Assembly: GCA_016218765.1 (NCBI GenBank)
Contig: JACRCZ010000103.1
Location: forward strand, 62,001 to 126,000
Origin: Deltaproteobacteria bacterium
GTDB taxonomy: Bacteria > Myxococcota_A > Polyangia > DRWM01 > JAAZOP01
Direction of reading: 5' to 3'
Length of the DNA stretch: 64,000 nt
Of this stretch, positions 32,066-40,622 are shown piece after piece. The notes under the pieces were generated by a model. The model saw only the letters and a list, made by a program, of their open reading frames with translations, did no database searches and had not been told where the DNA came from. The position numbers were made by a program, and so were the translations under genes. Position 1 is the stretch's first letter, and each line of letters opens with the position of its first letter.

Positions 32066-33292
32066 ATGGGCGTGGGGACTGCCGAGATCAAGAGGCTGTG
32101 GGAACGGATGGCCGGCGGGCCGCCGGGGCAGAGGCTCTGGCCGCGGCTGGTGCGCGAGGGGGAGGGGGCGGGAGCGGAGACGGCCGCGGCCCCCGATGGG
32201 GCGACCGCGGGGGGGGAGGTCGTGGCCGGCGCGAAGCCGCTGCCGGAGGCGCGCCGCTGTGCGCCGGGGCGGCTGCGCTCGTTCGCGCTACGGCAGCGAT
32301 GGATGTTGGTGGACGGTCTCCGGACGGCGTTCTGCGACGCGGGCGTCGGGCCGGCGGTCGTGTTCGTGCACGGGGCGGGGGGGAACCTGACGCACTGGGC
32401 GCACGTGGCGCTGCGGTTCGTGGAGGGGAACCGGGTCGTCGCGCTCGACCTGCCGGGGTGCGGCGAGAGCGAGGGGGAGCGCGGGGCGCCGTTGGTGCAG
32501 CGCGGGGCCGCGCAGCTCGGACGGCTGCTGGACGCGCTCGGGATCGAGAGCGCCGCGGTGGTCGGGCACGGGCTGGGCGCGGCGGTCGCGGTGGAGCTGT
32601 CGCTGCGGCGGCCGTCGCTGGTGACGGGGCTGGCGCTGTTCGATCCGGCGGGATTGGCGCCCGCGCCGGTTTGGCCGCGGGTAGCGGGTGAAGTGCTGCT
32701 GCGAACGGGGCTGATGGGGTCGCTATTGCCGTCGGTTTGGCGGCGGGCGCTGGAAGGGTTGTTCGTCGCGCGGAACGAGTACACGTCGGCGTTCGTGCAC
32801 GAGCTGGTCGAGGGGTACACGGGGGGCGAGCTGCGAGTCCTGGCGGAGGCGATGGCGGGGTTGCGGGTCGAGCTGCTGGGGCGGGACGTGGCGGGGACGT
32901 TCGAGTACGTCGGTGCGCCGACGCTGCTGGCGTGGGGGGACGGCGACCGGCTGGTCGATCGGCGGGCGATGCGGGCGCTGGCGGAGCGGCGGCGGGGGAC
33001 CCTCGTCCGCGAGATCCGCGGGTGCGGGATGATGCCGATCATCGAGCGGCCTGGGGAGGTCGCGGCGTTGGTGCGCGAGTTCCTGGCGCGGTCCGGGCCG
33101 GCGGCGCGAGCGGTCCCTTCGACAAGCTCAGGGCAGGGCGAGCGGCCGGGCGGGGAGCGAGCGGCCGAGGGGGCGGGGGGGGAGCGAGCGGACGAGGGGT
33201 CGGGGGGGGAGCGAGCGGACGAGGGGTCGGGGGGGGAGCCCGTGAGCCGCGGCGTTTCCCGTCGGCGGGGGCTGCCGCGCGCGCTGCTGTAG
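32066..33292 (+). CDS. alpha/beta-hydrolase-fold protein lacking catalytic Ser and His (pseudoenzyme)
   Basis: 408 residues. Residues 95-345 show an alpha/beta-hydrolase core: VVFVHGAGGNLTHWAHVAL (oxyanion loop), VVALDLPGCGESEG, and the nucleophile elbow VVGHGLGAA, in which Gly replaces the usual Ser (GHSxG). The acid is kept (LLAWGDGDRLVD), but the His segment reads GCGMMPIIERP with Met where GHxPxxE is standard. It is therefore probably non-hydrolytic. The ATG at 32066 avoids reading through the MITE-like element, though upstream in-frame starts exist. The C-terminal 60 residues are repeat-derived (PSTSSGQG from family B, then three GGERADEGS-type 9-mers) and probably disordered. Confidence 0.75.
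   Translation: MGVGTAEIKRLWERMAGGPPGQRLWPRLVREGEGAGAETAAAPDGATAGGEVVAGAKPLPEARRCAPGRLRSFALRQRWMLVDGLRTAFCDAGVGPAVVFVHGAGGNLTHWAHVALRFVEGNRVVALDLPGCGESEGERGAPLVQRGAAQLGRLLDALGIESAAVVGHGLGAAVAVELSLRRPSLVTGLALFDPAGLAPAPVWPRVAGEVLLRTGLMGSLLPSVWRRALEGLFVARNEYTSAFVHELVEGYTGGELRVLAEAMAGLRVELLGRDVAGTFEYVGAPTLLAWGDGDRLVDRRAMRALAERRRGTLVREIRGCGMMPIIERPGEVAALVREFLARSGPAARAVPSTSSGQGERPGGERAAEGAGGERADEGSGGERADEGSGGEPVSRGVSRRRGLPRALL
33115..33142 (+). repeat. dispersed repeat family B (CCCTTCGACAAGCTCAGGG) inside the hydrolase-fold gene
   Basis: A palindromic-looking repeat core CCTTCGACAAGCTCAGGGCA with family copies at 39748, 46114, 56000 and 62195. It is translated here as PSTSSGQG. Confidence 0.8.
33148..33231 (+). 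repeat. 27-bp tandem repeat, three units, in the C-terminal coding region
   Basis: Three imperfect 27-base units (GAGCGAGCGGACGAGGGG core) encode the 9-residue unit GGERADEGS (first unit GGERAAEGA). It directly follows the family B repeat, so the whole 3' end of this gene is low-complexity sequence. Confidence 0.7.
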
Positions 33293-33299
33293 TCGAGGG

Positions 33300-34430
33300 T
33301 CAGCCGGTCACGGGGAGGGAGCAGTAGCCCCATTCGCGCTCGCAGACGAGGCCGGGGCCGCAGTCGGCGTTGCGTTCGCAGCCGTCGCCGTCGGCGCCGC
33401 CGGGGCCGAGGCAGGCGCGCCAGCTTCCGCCGGAGAGGCCGCAGCGCAGCTCCGGGGCGCGGCAGTCGGCGTCCACGGCGCAGGTGTCGCCGCGGTTGCC
33501 GGCTGAGCAGGTCGAGCCGATGCAGCGGAAGCCGTCGGCGCAATCCTCGTCGAGGTCGCAGACGTCGCCCGAGACGCCGGGGCGGCAGACGGCGCCGGAG
33601 CAGTGCAGGCCGTCCTCGCAGTCGCTTTCGGTTTCGCAGGCCGCGCCGCGGCCGCCTTCCGGTCCGACGCACTTCTGGGACGCGGCGCACCGCAGGCCGT
33701 CCTTGCACTCGATGCTGTCGCGGCACACGGCGCCTCGCTCCAGCCGGGTGCGGCAGCGGCTTTCCGGGCCGCAGATCAGCCCGGCCGCGCAGTCGCCGTC
33801 GTTCTCGCAGACGTCGCCGCGGGGTCCGCCGGGGCCGAGGCACCGTGCGGCGACGCAGCGCAACGGGTCCGCGCAGCTCGCCTGCGCGTCGCACGCCTCG
33901 CCGCGTCGCGGCTTGCGCCGGCAGGTCCCGTCCTCCTCGTGCCGCGGGAAGGCGCCGGGCTCGGACTTCGCGGCGGCGCAGAACAGGCCGCCGGCGCAGT
34001 CGCGTTCGGAGGCGCAGGAGTCCCCGGCGGCGCCGGGGAGGGAGCAGGCGTTGCGCCGGCAGGCCAGGGGGAACCGGCACTGGGCGTCCGAGCCGCACTC
34101 GTAGCCGCGTCCGCCGATGACGAGGCACCGCCCGCCTGCGCACTCGAGGCCGTCGGGGCACGGCGCTTCCCGGTCGCAGCGGTCGCCGAAGCCCGGCGGG
34201 TCGAGGAAGACGCTGGTCGTGGCCGTCGCGTCCGCGCACGGCGCGCCCGCGCCCGCGGCCGTCGCGGGAGCTTCCGTCGGCTCGACCGCGGGCGTCGGGG
34301 TGCTCGTCGCGCCCGGCGGAACCGGGGAGGGCGTCGCGCAGGAGGCCGCGGCCGCGCAGAGCGCGAGCGTCGCGGCGAAGTCGTGGATGGTTCGTCGGTC
34401 CTTCGGGGTCTTCCAGCTCGTCGGTTGCAT
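33300..34430 (-). CDS. Cys-rich secreted protein with Dickkopf-like repeats
   Basis: 376 residues. A signal-like region near residues 15-31 ends in ASCATPSP (possible lipobox Cys). After a Pro/Thr linker there are about eight repeats of 35-40 residues with the pattern G-C-x5-C-x-DGL-C-x-C (for example CDREAPCPDGLECAGGRC), each holding two or three disulphides. This repeat type (Dickkopf-like, also in Stigma/Myxococcus lipoproteins) is typical of predatory and soil myxobacteria; function unknown. It converges on the alpha/beta-hydrolase gene with only seven bases between stops. Confidence 0.75.
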   Translation of the reverse strand: MQPTSWKTPKDRRTIHDFAATLALCAAAASCATPSPVPPGATSTPTPAVEPTEAPATAAGAGAPCADATATTSVFLDPPGFGDRCDREAPCPDGLECAGGRCLVIGGRGYECGSDAQCRFPLACRRNACSLPGAAGDSCASERDCAGGLFCAAAKSEPGAFPRHEEDGTCRRKPRRGEACDAQASCADPLRCVAARCLGPGGPRGDVCENDGDCAAGLICGPESRCRTRLERGAVCRDSIECKDGLRCAASQKCVGPEGGRGAACETESDCEDGLHCSGAVCRPGVSGDVCDLDEDCADGFRCIGSTCSAGNRGDTCAVDADCRAPELRCGLSGGSWRACLGPGGADGDGCERNADCGPGLVCEREWGYCSLPVTG

Positions 34431-34448
34431 CGCGCCACCTCACGCCGC

Positions 34449-34475
34449 GGCCCCTCCCTACGTGGGAGCGGGGCC
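34449..34475 (-). terminator. hairpin between the two lipoprotein genes
   Basis: GGCCCC-TCCC pairs with GGGA-GC-GGGGCC around the loop TACGT, with a two-base bulge. It lies after the stop of the small lipoprotein gene and before the start of the Cys-rich gene, both on the minus strand, and probably ends the former transcript. Confidence 0.4.
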
Positions 34476-34508
34476 CGGCGATCCATGGCGCCGGAGCGGG
34501 ACGGGTCG

Positions 34509-34850
34509 CTACTCGGGCTTGCCCGTCACGAGCACGTCGTTCAGGGCGCCCTGGTGCACGCGGATCATGTCCATGCACTTCTCGACCTCGTTCTTGGGCA
34601 TGGTCATGATATCCTTGGCTTCGCACTGGAGGTACTCGACCGGCAGCTTGACGCACCAGGCGTCGAACTCGGCCTTGTGCTTCGGCCCTTCCTCCGCGAA
34701 CATCTTGATCGGTCCCTCGACGCGATCCTTGTAGATCGTCTCGCACAGCGCCTTCGGATCCGTCGGCTCCCCGCCGGCGCTCTTCTTGCAGGCGAGCGAG
34801 CCCAGCACCGCCACGAACAGCACAAGCGCGATCACCACCACCTTGTTCAT
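34509..34850 (-). CDS. small lipoprotein of unknown function
   Basis: 113 residues with a strong AAGGAGGAG site. Signal peptide and lipobox GSLAC (Cys21), then a compact helical domain with four Cys (LCETIYKDR, AWCVKLP, LQCEAKD, EKCMDM) spaced to form two disulphides, with an amphipathic C-terminal helix. Similar four-Cys helical lipoproteins are common in Myxococcota but have no named role. A CCCTCCCGGGAGGG palindrome lies a few bases before the start. Confidence 0.7.
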   Translation of the reverse strand: MNKVVVIALVLFVAVLGSLACKKSAGGEPTDPKALCETIYKDRVEGPIKMFAEEGPKHKAEFDAWCVKLPVEYLQCEAKDIMTMPKNEVEKCMDMIRVHQGALNDVLVTGKPE

Positions 34851-34989
34851 CGGTCTCCTCCTTCCCTCCCGGGAGGGGCTGGTCTTACCACCGGCGTGCG
34901 TCGGACGGCAAGTCCGGCCGGGACACCGACCGACGCGGGATTGCGACTCCGATGACGATGTGGCAAGACCGGCAGGACGGAGGGAACCC

Positions 34990-35586
34990 ATGCCGACGAA
35001 GTCCAAGGCCCGTCCCAAGCCCGCCCGAGTCCGAGCCGGAGCTGCCGCCCCACCGCTCCACCGCTCCACCGCTCCACGTCCCGAGCGAACGGTCACGCTG
35101 CGGGTGAACGGGCTGGCCCACGTGTTCGAGGTGGGTCGGGACCTGGAGGCTTCGACGACGCTGGCGTGGCTGCTGCGCGAGCGGTTGGGCCTTACGGGGC
35201 TCAAGACGTCGTGCGGGGAGGGCGCGTGCGGCGCGTGCACGGTGCTCCTGGACGGCAGGCCGATCTTCTCGTGCATGACGCTGGCGGTGGAGGCCGCGGG
35301 GCACGAGGTGGAGACGATCGAGGGGGTGTCCGAGGACGACCCGGTGGTGCAGGCGTTCGCGGGGCAGTGCGAGCCGGGGTACGGCACTGCCGTGCAGTGC
35401 GGCTTCTGTACCCCCGGCTACGTGATGGCGGCGCGCGGGCTTCTGGCGGAGAATCCGCACCCGACGCTCGAGGAGGTCAAGGAGGGCCTGTCCGGCCACG
35501 TCTGCCGCTGCGGCTGCTACGCCGGGATCGCGCAGGCGGTGCTGCACGCCTCGGAGAAGGCCGGCGGGCGGGGAGGTGCGCGATGA
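34990..35586 (+). CDS. molybdenum hydroxylase [2Fe-2S] subunit (xanthine dehydrogenase family)
   Basis: 198 residues. The plant-type ferredoxin domain has CGEGACGACTVLLDGRPIFSC near residues 75-95 (four Cys of one [2Fe-2S] cluster). The C-terminal helical domain has CGFCTPGYVM near 137-146 and VCRCGCY near 171-177 (the second cluster). It transfers electrons from the molybdopterin subunit to the FAD subunit, encoded next with ATGA overlap. The N-terminal 33 residues (PPLHRSTAPRPE) are translated from a CTCCACCG repeat and are not part of the fold. Confidence 0.9.
   Translation: MPTKSKARPKPARVRAGAAAPPLHRSTAPRPERTVTLRVNGLAHVFEVGRDLEASTTLAWLLRERLGLTGLKTSCGEGACGACTVLLDGRPIFSCMTLAVEAAGHEVETIEGVSEDDPVVQAFAGQCEPGYGTAVQCGFCTPGYVMAARGLLAENPHPTLEEVKEGLSGHVCRCGCYAGIAQAVLHASEKAGGRGGAR
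35051..35077. repeat. dispersed repeat family D (CCACCGCTCCACCG) inside the Fe-S subunit gene
   Basis: Three CCACCGCT units in the N-terminal coding region; complementary copies occur at 38961-38990 in the FAD-subunit gene and related CTCCACCT units at 56742-56780. Confidence 0.7.
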
Positions 35587-37943
35587 GGGCCCCCTTCAGG
35601 CAGCGCAAGGAGCGCAAGTTCATCGGGGGCTACCGCCCGCGGATCGACGGCCTGGAGAAGGCCACGGGCCGCGCGTTGTACGCGGACGACGTCTCCGTGC
35701 ACCACCGCTTCCCGGACCTGTTGCACGCCAAGATCCTGCGCAGCCCGTACGCGCACGCCCGGATCAAGGCCGTGGACGCCACCGAGGCGGAGAAGCTGCC
35801 GGGGGTGAAGGCGGTCCTCACGTTCCGCGATCCCGAGGTCGCGCGGCTGCGGCCGACCTCGGCGGGCTGGACGGACGGGGTGGACACGGTCTCGTACGAA
35901 CGGATGATGTGGAAGAAGTTCCGCGACCGCCGGGTGCTCGACGACACGGTTCGCTGGGTCGGCGACGAGGCGGGCGTGGTGGTGGCGGCGGAGAGCGAGG
36001 CGATCGCGGAGGAGGCGCTGCGGCGGCTGAAGATCGACTGGGAGGTCCTGCCGTTCGTGCTCGATCCGCTGGAGGCGATGAAGCCGGGGGCGCCCGCGGT
36101 CCACCCCGAGGTGACGGCGACCAACGTGCTGTCGCCGGACCCGGTCGGGGGGGAGAACGTCTACCTGACCAAGGGCGACGTGGAGCGGGCGTTCGCGGAG
36201 GTGGACGTGGTCGTCGAGGGGACTTCGACCTACCACAACGCCAACCAGGGCTCGCTGGACCACTGGTGCTGCACGGCGAAGTGGGAGCGCGACGTGCTGA
36301 CGATCTGGTCGAACACGTACGAGGCGGATCAGACGCGGATGCACGTGAGCCAAATGTTGGACCTGCCGCTGGACAAGGTGCGGGTGGTCTGCCATTACGT
36401 CGGCGGTCAGTTCGGGCGCAACGACACGGGCGAGCAGCCGTTCTACCTCTTCACGGCGCTCCTGGCGAAGCGCACGGGGCGGCCGGTGAAGTTCCGGCAC
36501 ACGCGGCGGGAAGCGTTCCACGACTCGCGGCAGCCGGCGATCTACACCGGCAAGCTCGGGGCGCGGAAGGACGGCACGATCACGGCCGCCTCGTTCAAGG
36601 CCGTCGGCAACATCGGCGCCTACGCCGATCATTCGATGTTAGCGCTGAAATTCGCGCCGGCCGAGGTGGCGGAGGTGTGCTTCGCGCACATCCCGAACCT
36701 CAAGATGGAGGCTTATGGCGTCTATACCAACAAGCTGCCGGCCTGCATGATGCGCGGCGTCGGGAACTCGCAGCTCAACCTGGTGCTGGCGCACGTCGTC
36801 GATCTTCTGGCGGAGAAGCTGGGAATGGACCCGCTGGAGCTGGTGCGCAAGAATTTCGGCCACCAGTGGGAGACGCTGCCGGACAAGAGCCTCTCGGCGG
36901 TGCTGGAGGAGGGCGCGCGGCGGATCGGCTGGGCGGAGAAGCGCCACGCGCCTGGTGCGGGTCCCGTGTTCGAAGGCACGAAGCGGCGCGGGGTGGGGTT
37001 CTCGTTCCACCCCGGCTGGCACGCGGCCTGGCAGGAGCTGCGCCGGGGCCAGATCCAGGTCTCGCTGCGCCTCAACCCCGACGGGACGGTGCTCCTGGAC
37101 GCGCCCACGGTGGAGACGGGGCCCGGTTCGAACACCTGCAACGTGCTCGGGTGCGCCGAGGCGTTGGGGTTCCTGGGCATCCGGCCGGAGGACGTGCACT
37201 GGATTGCGTCGGTGGACACGGAGCGGAGCCTGAAGGACACGGTGCAGACGGACAGCGCGGTCTCGTTCCTGCAGTCGGAAGTGATGGCCGAGGCGGCGCT
37301 GGAGCTCAGGGCGAAGATCCTGGCGCTGGCGGCGGAGAAGCTCGGCGCGAAGGAGGAGGAGCTGGACGTCGTCGGCGGGCGGATCGTGCGCCGCGGGTCG
37401 CCCGAGCCGGGCACCGATTTCCGGAAGATCCTCTGGCAGGGCGATTTGGTGCCGATCGTCGTCGTCGCGAGCCGCAAGCCGCTCGCCGAGAAGACGGGCG
37501 TGCCGTATCTGGGGGCGTTCGCCGAGGTGGAGGTGGACGCGGCGACGGGGCGGACGGACGTGCTCAAGCTGATCATCCTCAACGACTGCGGGACGGTGAT
37601 GTACGCCTCCGGGGCCGAGGCGCAGCAGCTCGGGGGGCAGGTCGCGGGGGTGGGCGAGTCGCTGTACGAGGAGATCGTCTACGACCGGGCGACGGGGGTG
37701 CCGCTCAACTTCAACTGGGTCGACTACAAGATCCCGACCATGGCGGACATGCCCGACATCGAGCCGGTGCTGCTCGAGGTCTGGCGGGGCGCGGGCGAGT
37801 ACGGGGCGTGCGGCATCGGCGAGTCGGTGCTGACGTGCACGCCGCGCGCGATCCTCAACGCGATCCACCAGGCGATCGGCGTGCGCATCGATGACATTCC
37901 GGTCACGCCGCAGAAGATCCTTGCGGCGCTCCGCGCGATCTGA
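35583..37943 (+). CDS. molybdenum hydroxylase large subunit (molybdopterin-binding)
   Basis: 786 residues. The N-terminal aldehyde-oxidase/xanthine-dehydrogenase a/b hammerhead segment (IGGYRPRIDGLEKATGRALY) is followed by the molybdopterin-binding domain: VGGQFGRND near 278-286, MRGVGNSQ near 387-394, and GACGIGESVLTCTP near 742-755, which holds the active-site Glu of the family. Substrates in the family range from aromatic CoA thioesters to purines, nicotinate and aldehydes, and the sequence does not identify the one here. The adjacent subunits complete an alpha-beta-gamma hydroxylase. Confidence 0.9.
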   Translation: MRAPFRQRKERKFIGGYRPRIDGLEKATGRALYADDVSVHHRFPDLLHAKILRSPYAHARIKAVDATEAEKLPGVKAVLTFRDPEVARLRPTSAGWTDGVDTVSYERMMWKKFRDRRVLDDTVRWVGDEAGVVVAAESEAIAEEALRRLKIDWEVLPFVLDPLEAMKPGAPAVHPEVTATNVLSPDPVGGENVYLTKGDVERAFAEVDVVVEGTSTYHNANQGSLDHWCCTAKWERDVLTIWSNTYEADQTRMHVSQMLDLPLDKVRVVCHYVGGQFGRNDTGEQPFYLFTALLAKRTGRPVKFRHTRREAFHDSRQPAIYTGKLGARKDGTITAASFKAVGNIGAYADHSMLALKFAPAEVAEVCFAHIPNLKMEAYGVYTNKLPACMMRGVGNSQLNLVLAHVVDLLAEKLGMDPLELVRKNFGHQWETLPDKSLSAVLEEGARRIGWAEKRHAPGAGPVFEGTKRRGVGFSFHPGWHAAWQELRRGQIQVSLRLNPDGTVLLDAPTVETGPGSNTCNVLGCAEALGFLGIRPEDVHWIASVDTERSLKDTVQTDSAVSFLQSEVMAEAALELRAKILALAAEKLGAKEEELDVVGGRIVRRGSPEPGTDFRKILWQGDLVPIVVVASRKPLAEKTGVPYLGAFAEVEVDAATGRTDVLKLIILNDCGTVMYASGAEAQQLGGQVAGVGESLYEEIVYDRATGVPLNFNWVDYKIPTMADMPDIEPVLLEVWRGAGEYGACGIGESVLTCTPRAILNAIHQAIGVRIDDIPVTPQKILAALRAI

Positions 37944-37952
37944 GGTGCAGTG

Positions 37953-40475
37953 ATGGCATTGCGAGATTTCCGCCACACCGACGCGACTTCGCTCGAGCAG
38001 GCCGCGGCGCTGGCCGCTCCGGGCCCCGAGAAGGTCGCGGTCATCGCGGGCGGCACGGATCTGCTGGGCGCGCTCAAGGACAACGTCCATTCCGAGTATC
38101 CGGAGCTGCTCGTCAACCTCAAGACGGTGGACGGCTTCCGCGGCGTCTCGGAGGACAGGCGGGGGCTGCGCATCGGAGCGCTGACGTCGTTGCACGACCT
38201 GGCGTCGCACCCGGTGGTGCGCACCAAGGCCCCGGTGCTGGCCGAGGCGGCGCGGAGCGTTGCGTCGCCGGAGCTGCGGCGCATGGGCACTGCCGGCGGC
38301 AACGTGTGCCAGGAGCCGCGCTGCTGGTACTACCGTTCTCCCGACGACCGCTTCCACTGCCTGCGCAAGGGCGGCGACCGCTGCAACGCGATGTTGGGCG
38401 AGAACCGCTACCACTCGATTTTCGGCGCGGCACGGGTCGCCGACCCGTCGTGCACGCAGCACTGTCCGGCGCACGTCGCGATCCCGTCCTACATGGCGCG
38501 GATCCGCGCGGGCGACATGCGTTCGGCGGCGGAGATCGTGCTCGACTGCAACCCGATGCCTGCGATCACGGGGCGGGTGTGCCCGCACTACTGCGAGCGG
38601 AGCTGCAACCGCTGCGACTTCGACGAGCCGGTGTCGGTGCGGCAGGTGGAGCGCTCGCTGGGCGACTGGGTGCTGGAGCACGCGGCGGAGCTGTACGTCG
38701 CGCCGAAGAAGCGGACGAGCAAGCGCGTGGCGGTGATCGGGGCCGGACCGGCGGGATTGTCGGCGGCGTTCTACCTGCGGCGGATGGGGCACGGGGTGAC
38801 CGTGTTCGACGCGCTGCCCGAGGCGGGCGGGATGCTGGTCGGCGGCATTCCGGCCTACCGCTTGCCGGGCGAGGTGGTACGGCGGCAGGTCGCGGCGTAC
38901 GCGGGGATGGGGATCGAGTTCCGGCTGGGCGAGGCGGTGGGGAAGGGGCAAGCGGGAGCGGGGGAGCGGTGGAGCGGTGGAGCGGTGGGGAGGGGGAGCG
39001 AGCGCTCGAGCGGTTGGGGGAAGGGAAAGACGTCGTTGGCGGCGCTGCGGAGGGCATACGACGCGGTGTTCCTGGGAACCGGCGCGTGGAAGGAGAAGCG
39101 GCTGGGGCTGGCGGACGAGGAGAAGCTCGATTCCGGTCTGCGGTTCCTGTCGGACGCCCGGAGCGGCGCCGTGAAGCCGGTCGGCCGCCGGGTGCTGGTG
39201 ATCGGCGGCGGGAACGTGGCGGTCGACGTCGCCATCTCGGCGCTGCGGCTGGGGGCGAAGGAAGTGACGATGGCGTGTCTGGAGCGCCGCGACCAGATGC
39301 CGGCGTTCCCGGAGGACATCGAGCAGGCGCAGCTCGAGCGGGTGAAGATCCTGCCGTCGTGGGGGCCGAGCCGCGTGCTGTTGCAGGGCGGGGTTCTGGC
39401 CGGCATGGAGCTGGTGCGCTGCACGGACGTGTTCGACGCGAAGGGGCGGTTCGCGCCGGCGTTCGATCCTGGGACGAAGACGACGGTGGAGGCGGACCAG
39501 GTGCTGGTGGCGATCGGGACGGGGGTGGACGTCTCGTATGCGGGGAAGACGGTCCGCATTGCCGGCAGCAAGCCGGTGGTCGACGAGGCGACGGGCGCGA
39601 CGAGCGCGCGGGGGGTGTTCGCCGGTGGCGACATGGCCCGCGGGCCGGCGTCGGTGGTGGAGGCGCTGGCGGCGGGGCGGAGGGCTGCGGAGGCGATCCA
39701 CCGCGAGCTGAGTGGCGAAGCCGCGGGGAGCGCGCGCGACGAGATTTCCCTTCGGCTTCGCTCAGGGCAGTCACGCAAAGCTCGCCAAGAACGCCAAGGA
39801 CGCAAAGGGGGAGGGGAAGAGGGGGCGGGGGGCGGGCGGTCGTGCTGCGAGCCGGCGGCGCTGGGGCGGAGCCGGCGGGCTTCCACGGTCGAGGCGCCGG
39901 TGGGGAAGAGGACGATCGGGGGGGAGGATCGGGCGACGCTCGGGGCAGGGGAGGCGGGGGCGGAGGCGCATCGCTGCCTGGACTGCGGGTGCGTGGCGGT
40001 GAACGCGTCCGACCTGGCGACGGCGCTGCTGGCGTTGAAGGCGTCGATCCGGACCAACCGGCGGACGATTGCGGCGGAGGAGTTCTTCGACGCGCGGCCG
40101 CGGCGCTCGACGGTGCTGGAGCCTGGCGAGCTGGTGACGGAGCTGGTGGTGCCGGCGCCGCCGGCAGGTGCGCGACAGGCATTCCTCAAGTTCCGGACGC
40201 GGCGATCGATCGATTTCCCGATCGCGAGCGTGGCCGTGGTCTTGGAGATGGAACGGGGACGGATCTCCGAGGCGCGGATTGCGCTGGGGGCGGTGGCGCC
40301 GGTCCCGGTGCGGGCGGCGGCGGCGGAGGCGTTCCTGCGGGGCAAGCGTCCCGACGCGGCGACGGCGGCGCAGGCCGCGGCGCTGGCCGTGGAGGGGGCG
40401 ACGCCGTTGGGCGACAACCGCTTCAAGCTGCCGATCGTGAGGGCGCTGGTGGAGCGGGCCATTCGAGCCGGGTAG
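37953..40475 (+). CDS. FAD subunit of molybdenum hydroxylase with inserted GltD-like NAD(P)H oxidoreductase module
   Basis: 840 residues, far longer than the usual 280-300. Residues 1-165 are the first half of an FAD-binding (CO-dehydrogenase medium-chain) domain: VIAGGTDLLG and GTAGGNVCQ. Then comes a GltD-type module, about 166-670: DPSCTQHCPAH and VCPHYCERSCNRC for Fe-S clusters, VAVIGAGPAGLSAAFY near 262 and VLVIGGGNVAVDVAI near 413 for two nucleotide sites. Residues about 670-840 resume the FAD-subunit C-terminus (AIRALVERAIRAG-type ending). The insertion suggests direct electron transfer between NAD(P)H and the hydroxylase. Two blocks (about 336-346 and 599-619) are repeat-derived. Confidence 0.85.
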   Translation: MALRDFRHTDATSLEQAAALAAPGPEKVAVIAGGTDLLGALKDNVHSEYPELLVNLKTVDGFRGVSEDRRGLRIGALTSLHDLASHPVVRTKAPVLAEAARSVASPELRRMGTAGGNVCQEPRCWYYRSPDDRFHCLRKGGDRCNAMLGENRYHSIFGAARVADPSCTQHCPAHVAIPSYMARIRAGDMRSAAEIVLDCNPMPAITGRVCPHYCERSCNRCDFDEPVSVRQVERSLGDWVLEHAAELYVAPKKRTSKRVAVIGAGPAGLSAAFYLRRMGHGVTVFDALPEAGGMLVGGIPAYRLPGEVVRRQVAAYAGMGIEFRLGEAVGKGQAGAGERWSGGAVGRGSERSSGWGKGKTSLAALRRAYDAVFLGTGAWKEKRLGLADEEKLDSGLRFLSDARSGAVKPVGRRVLVIGGGNVAVDVAISALRLGAKEVTMACLERRDQMPAFPEDIEQAQLERVKILPSWGPSRVLLQGGVLAGMELVRCTDVFDAKGRFAPAFDPGTKTTVEADQVLVAIGTGVDVSYAGKTVRIAGSKPVVDEATGATSARGVFAGGDMARGPASVVEALAAGRRAAEAIHRELSGEAAGSARDEISLRLRSGQSRKARQERQGRKGGGEEGAGGGRSCCEPAALGRSRRASTVEAPVGKRTIGGEDRATLGAGEAGAEAHRCLDCGCVAVNASDLATALLALKASIRTNRRTIAAEEFFDARPRRSTVLEPGELVTELVVPAPPAGARQAFLKFRTRRSIDFPIASVAVVLEMERGRISEARIALGAVAPVPVRAAAAEAFLRGKRPDAATAAQAAALAVEGATPLGDNRFKLPIVRALVERAIRAG
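38961..38990. repeat. dispersed repeat family D (GAGCGGTGGAGCGGTGG) inside the FAD-subunit gene
   Basis: Three GAGCGGTG units, translated as GERWSGGAVG between the two nucleotide-binding sites of the inserted module. Confidence 0.7.
39748..39808. repeat. dispersed repeat families B and C back to back inside the FAD-subunit gene
   Basis: A family B copy (CCCTTCGGCTTCGCTCAGGG, 39748-39767) runs straight into a family C copy (ACGCAAAG...AACGCCAAGG units, to 39808). Together they encode about 20 Arg/Lys/Gln-rich residues (LRSGQSRKARQERQGRKG) at a domain boundary. Confidence 0.75.
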
Positions 40476-40622
40476 CGCTCGCCCGCGGCTTTCTTGTGCT
40501 GCCGGCGGGACTCGTCGGACCGGCGGACGGCGACACCTGTCACGCAGTTGCTTGACGCGACGGCGCAACATGAAGAAGCCCATGACGAAGGACTTGGGAA
40601 ACAAGGCAGGAGGCCGACGGGA

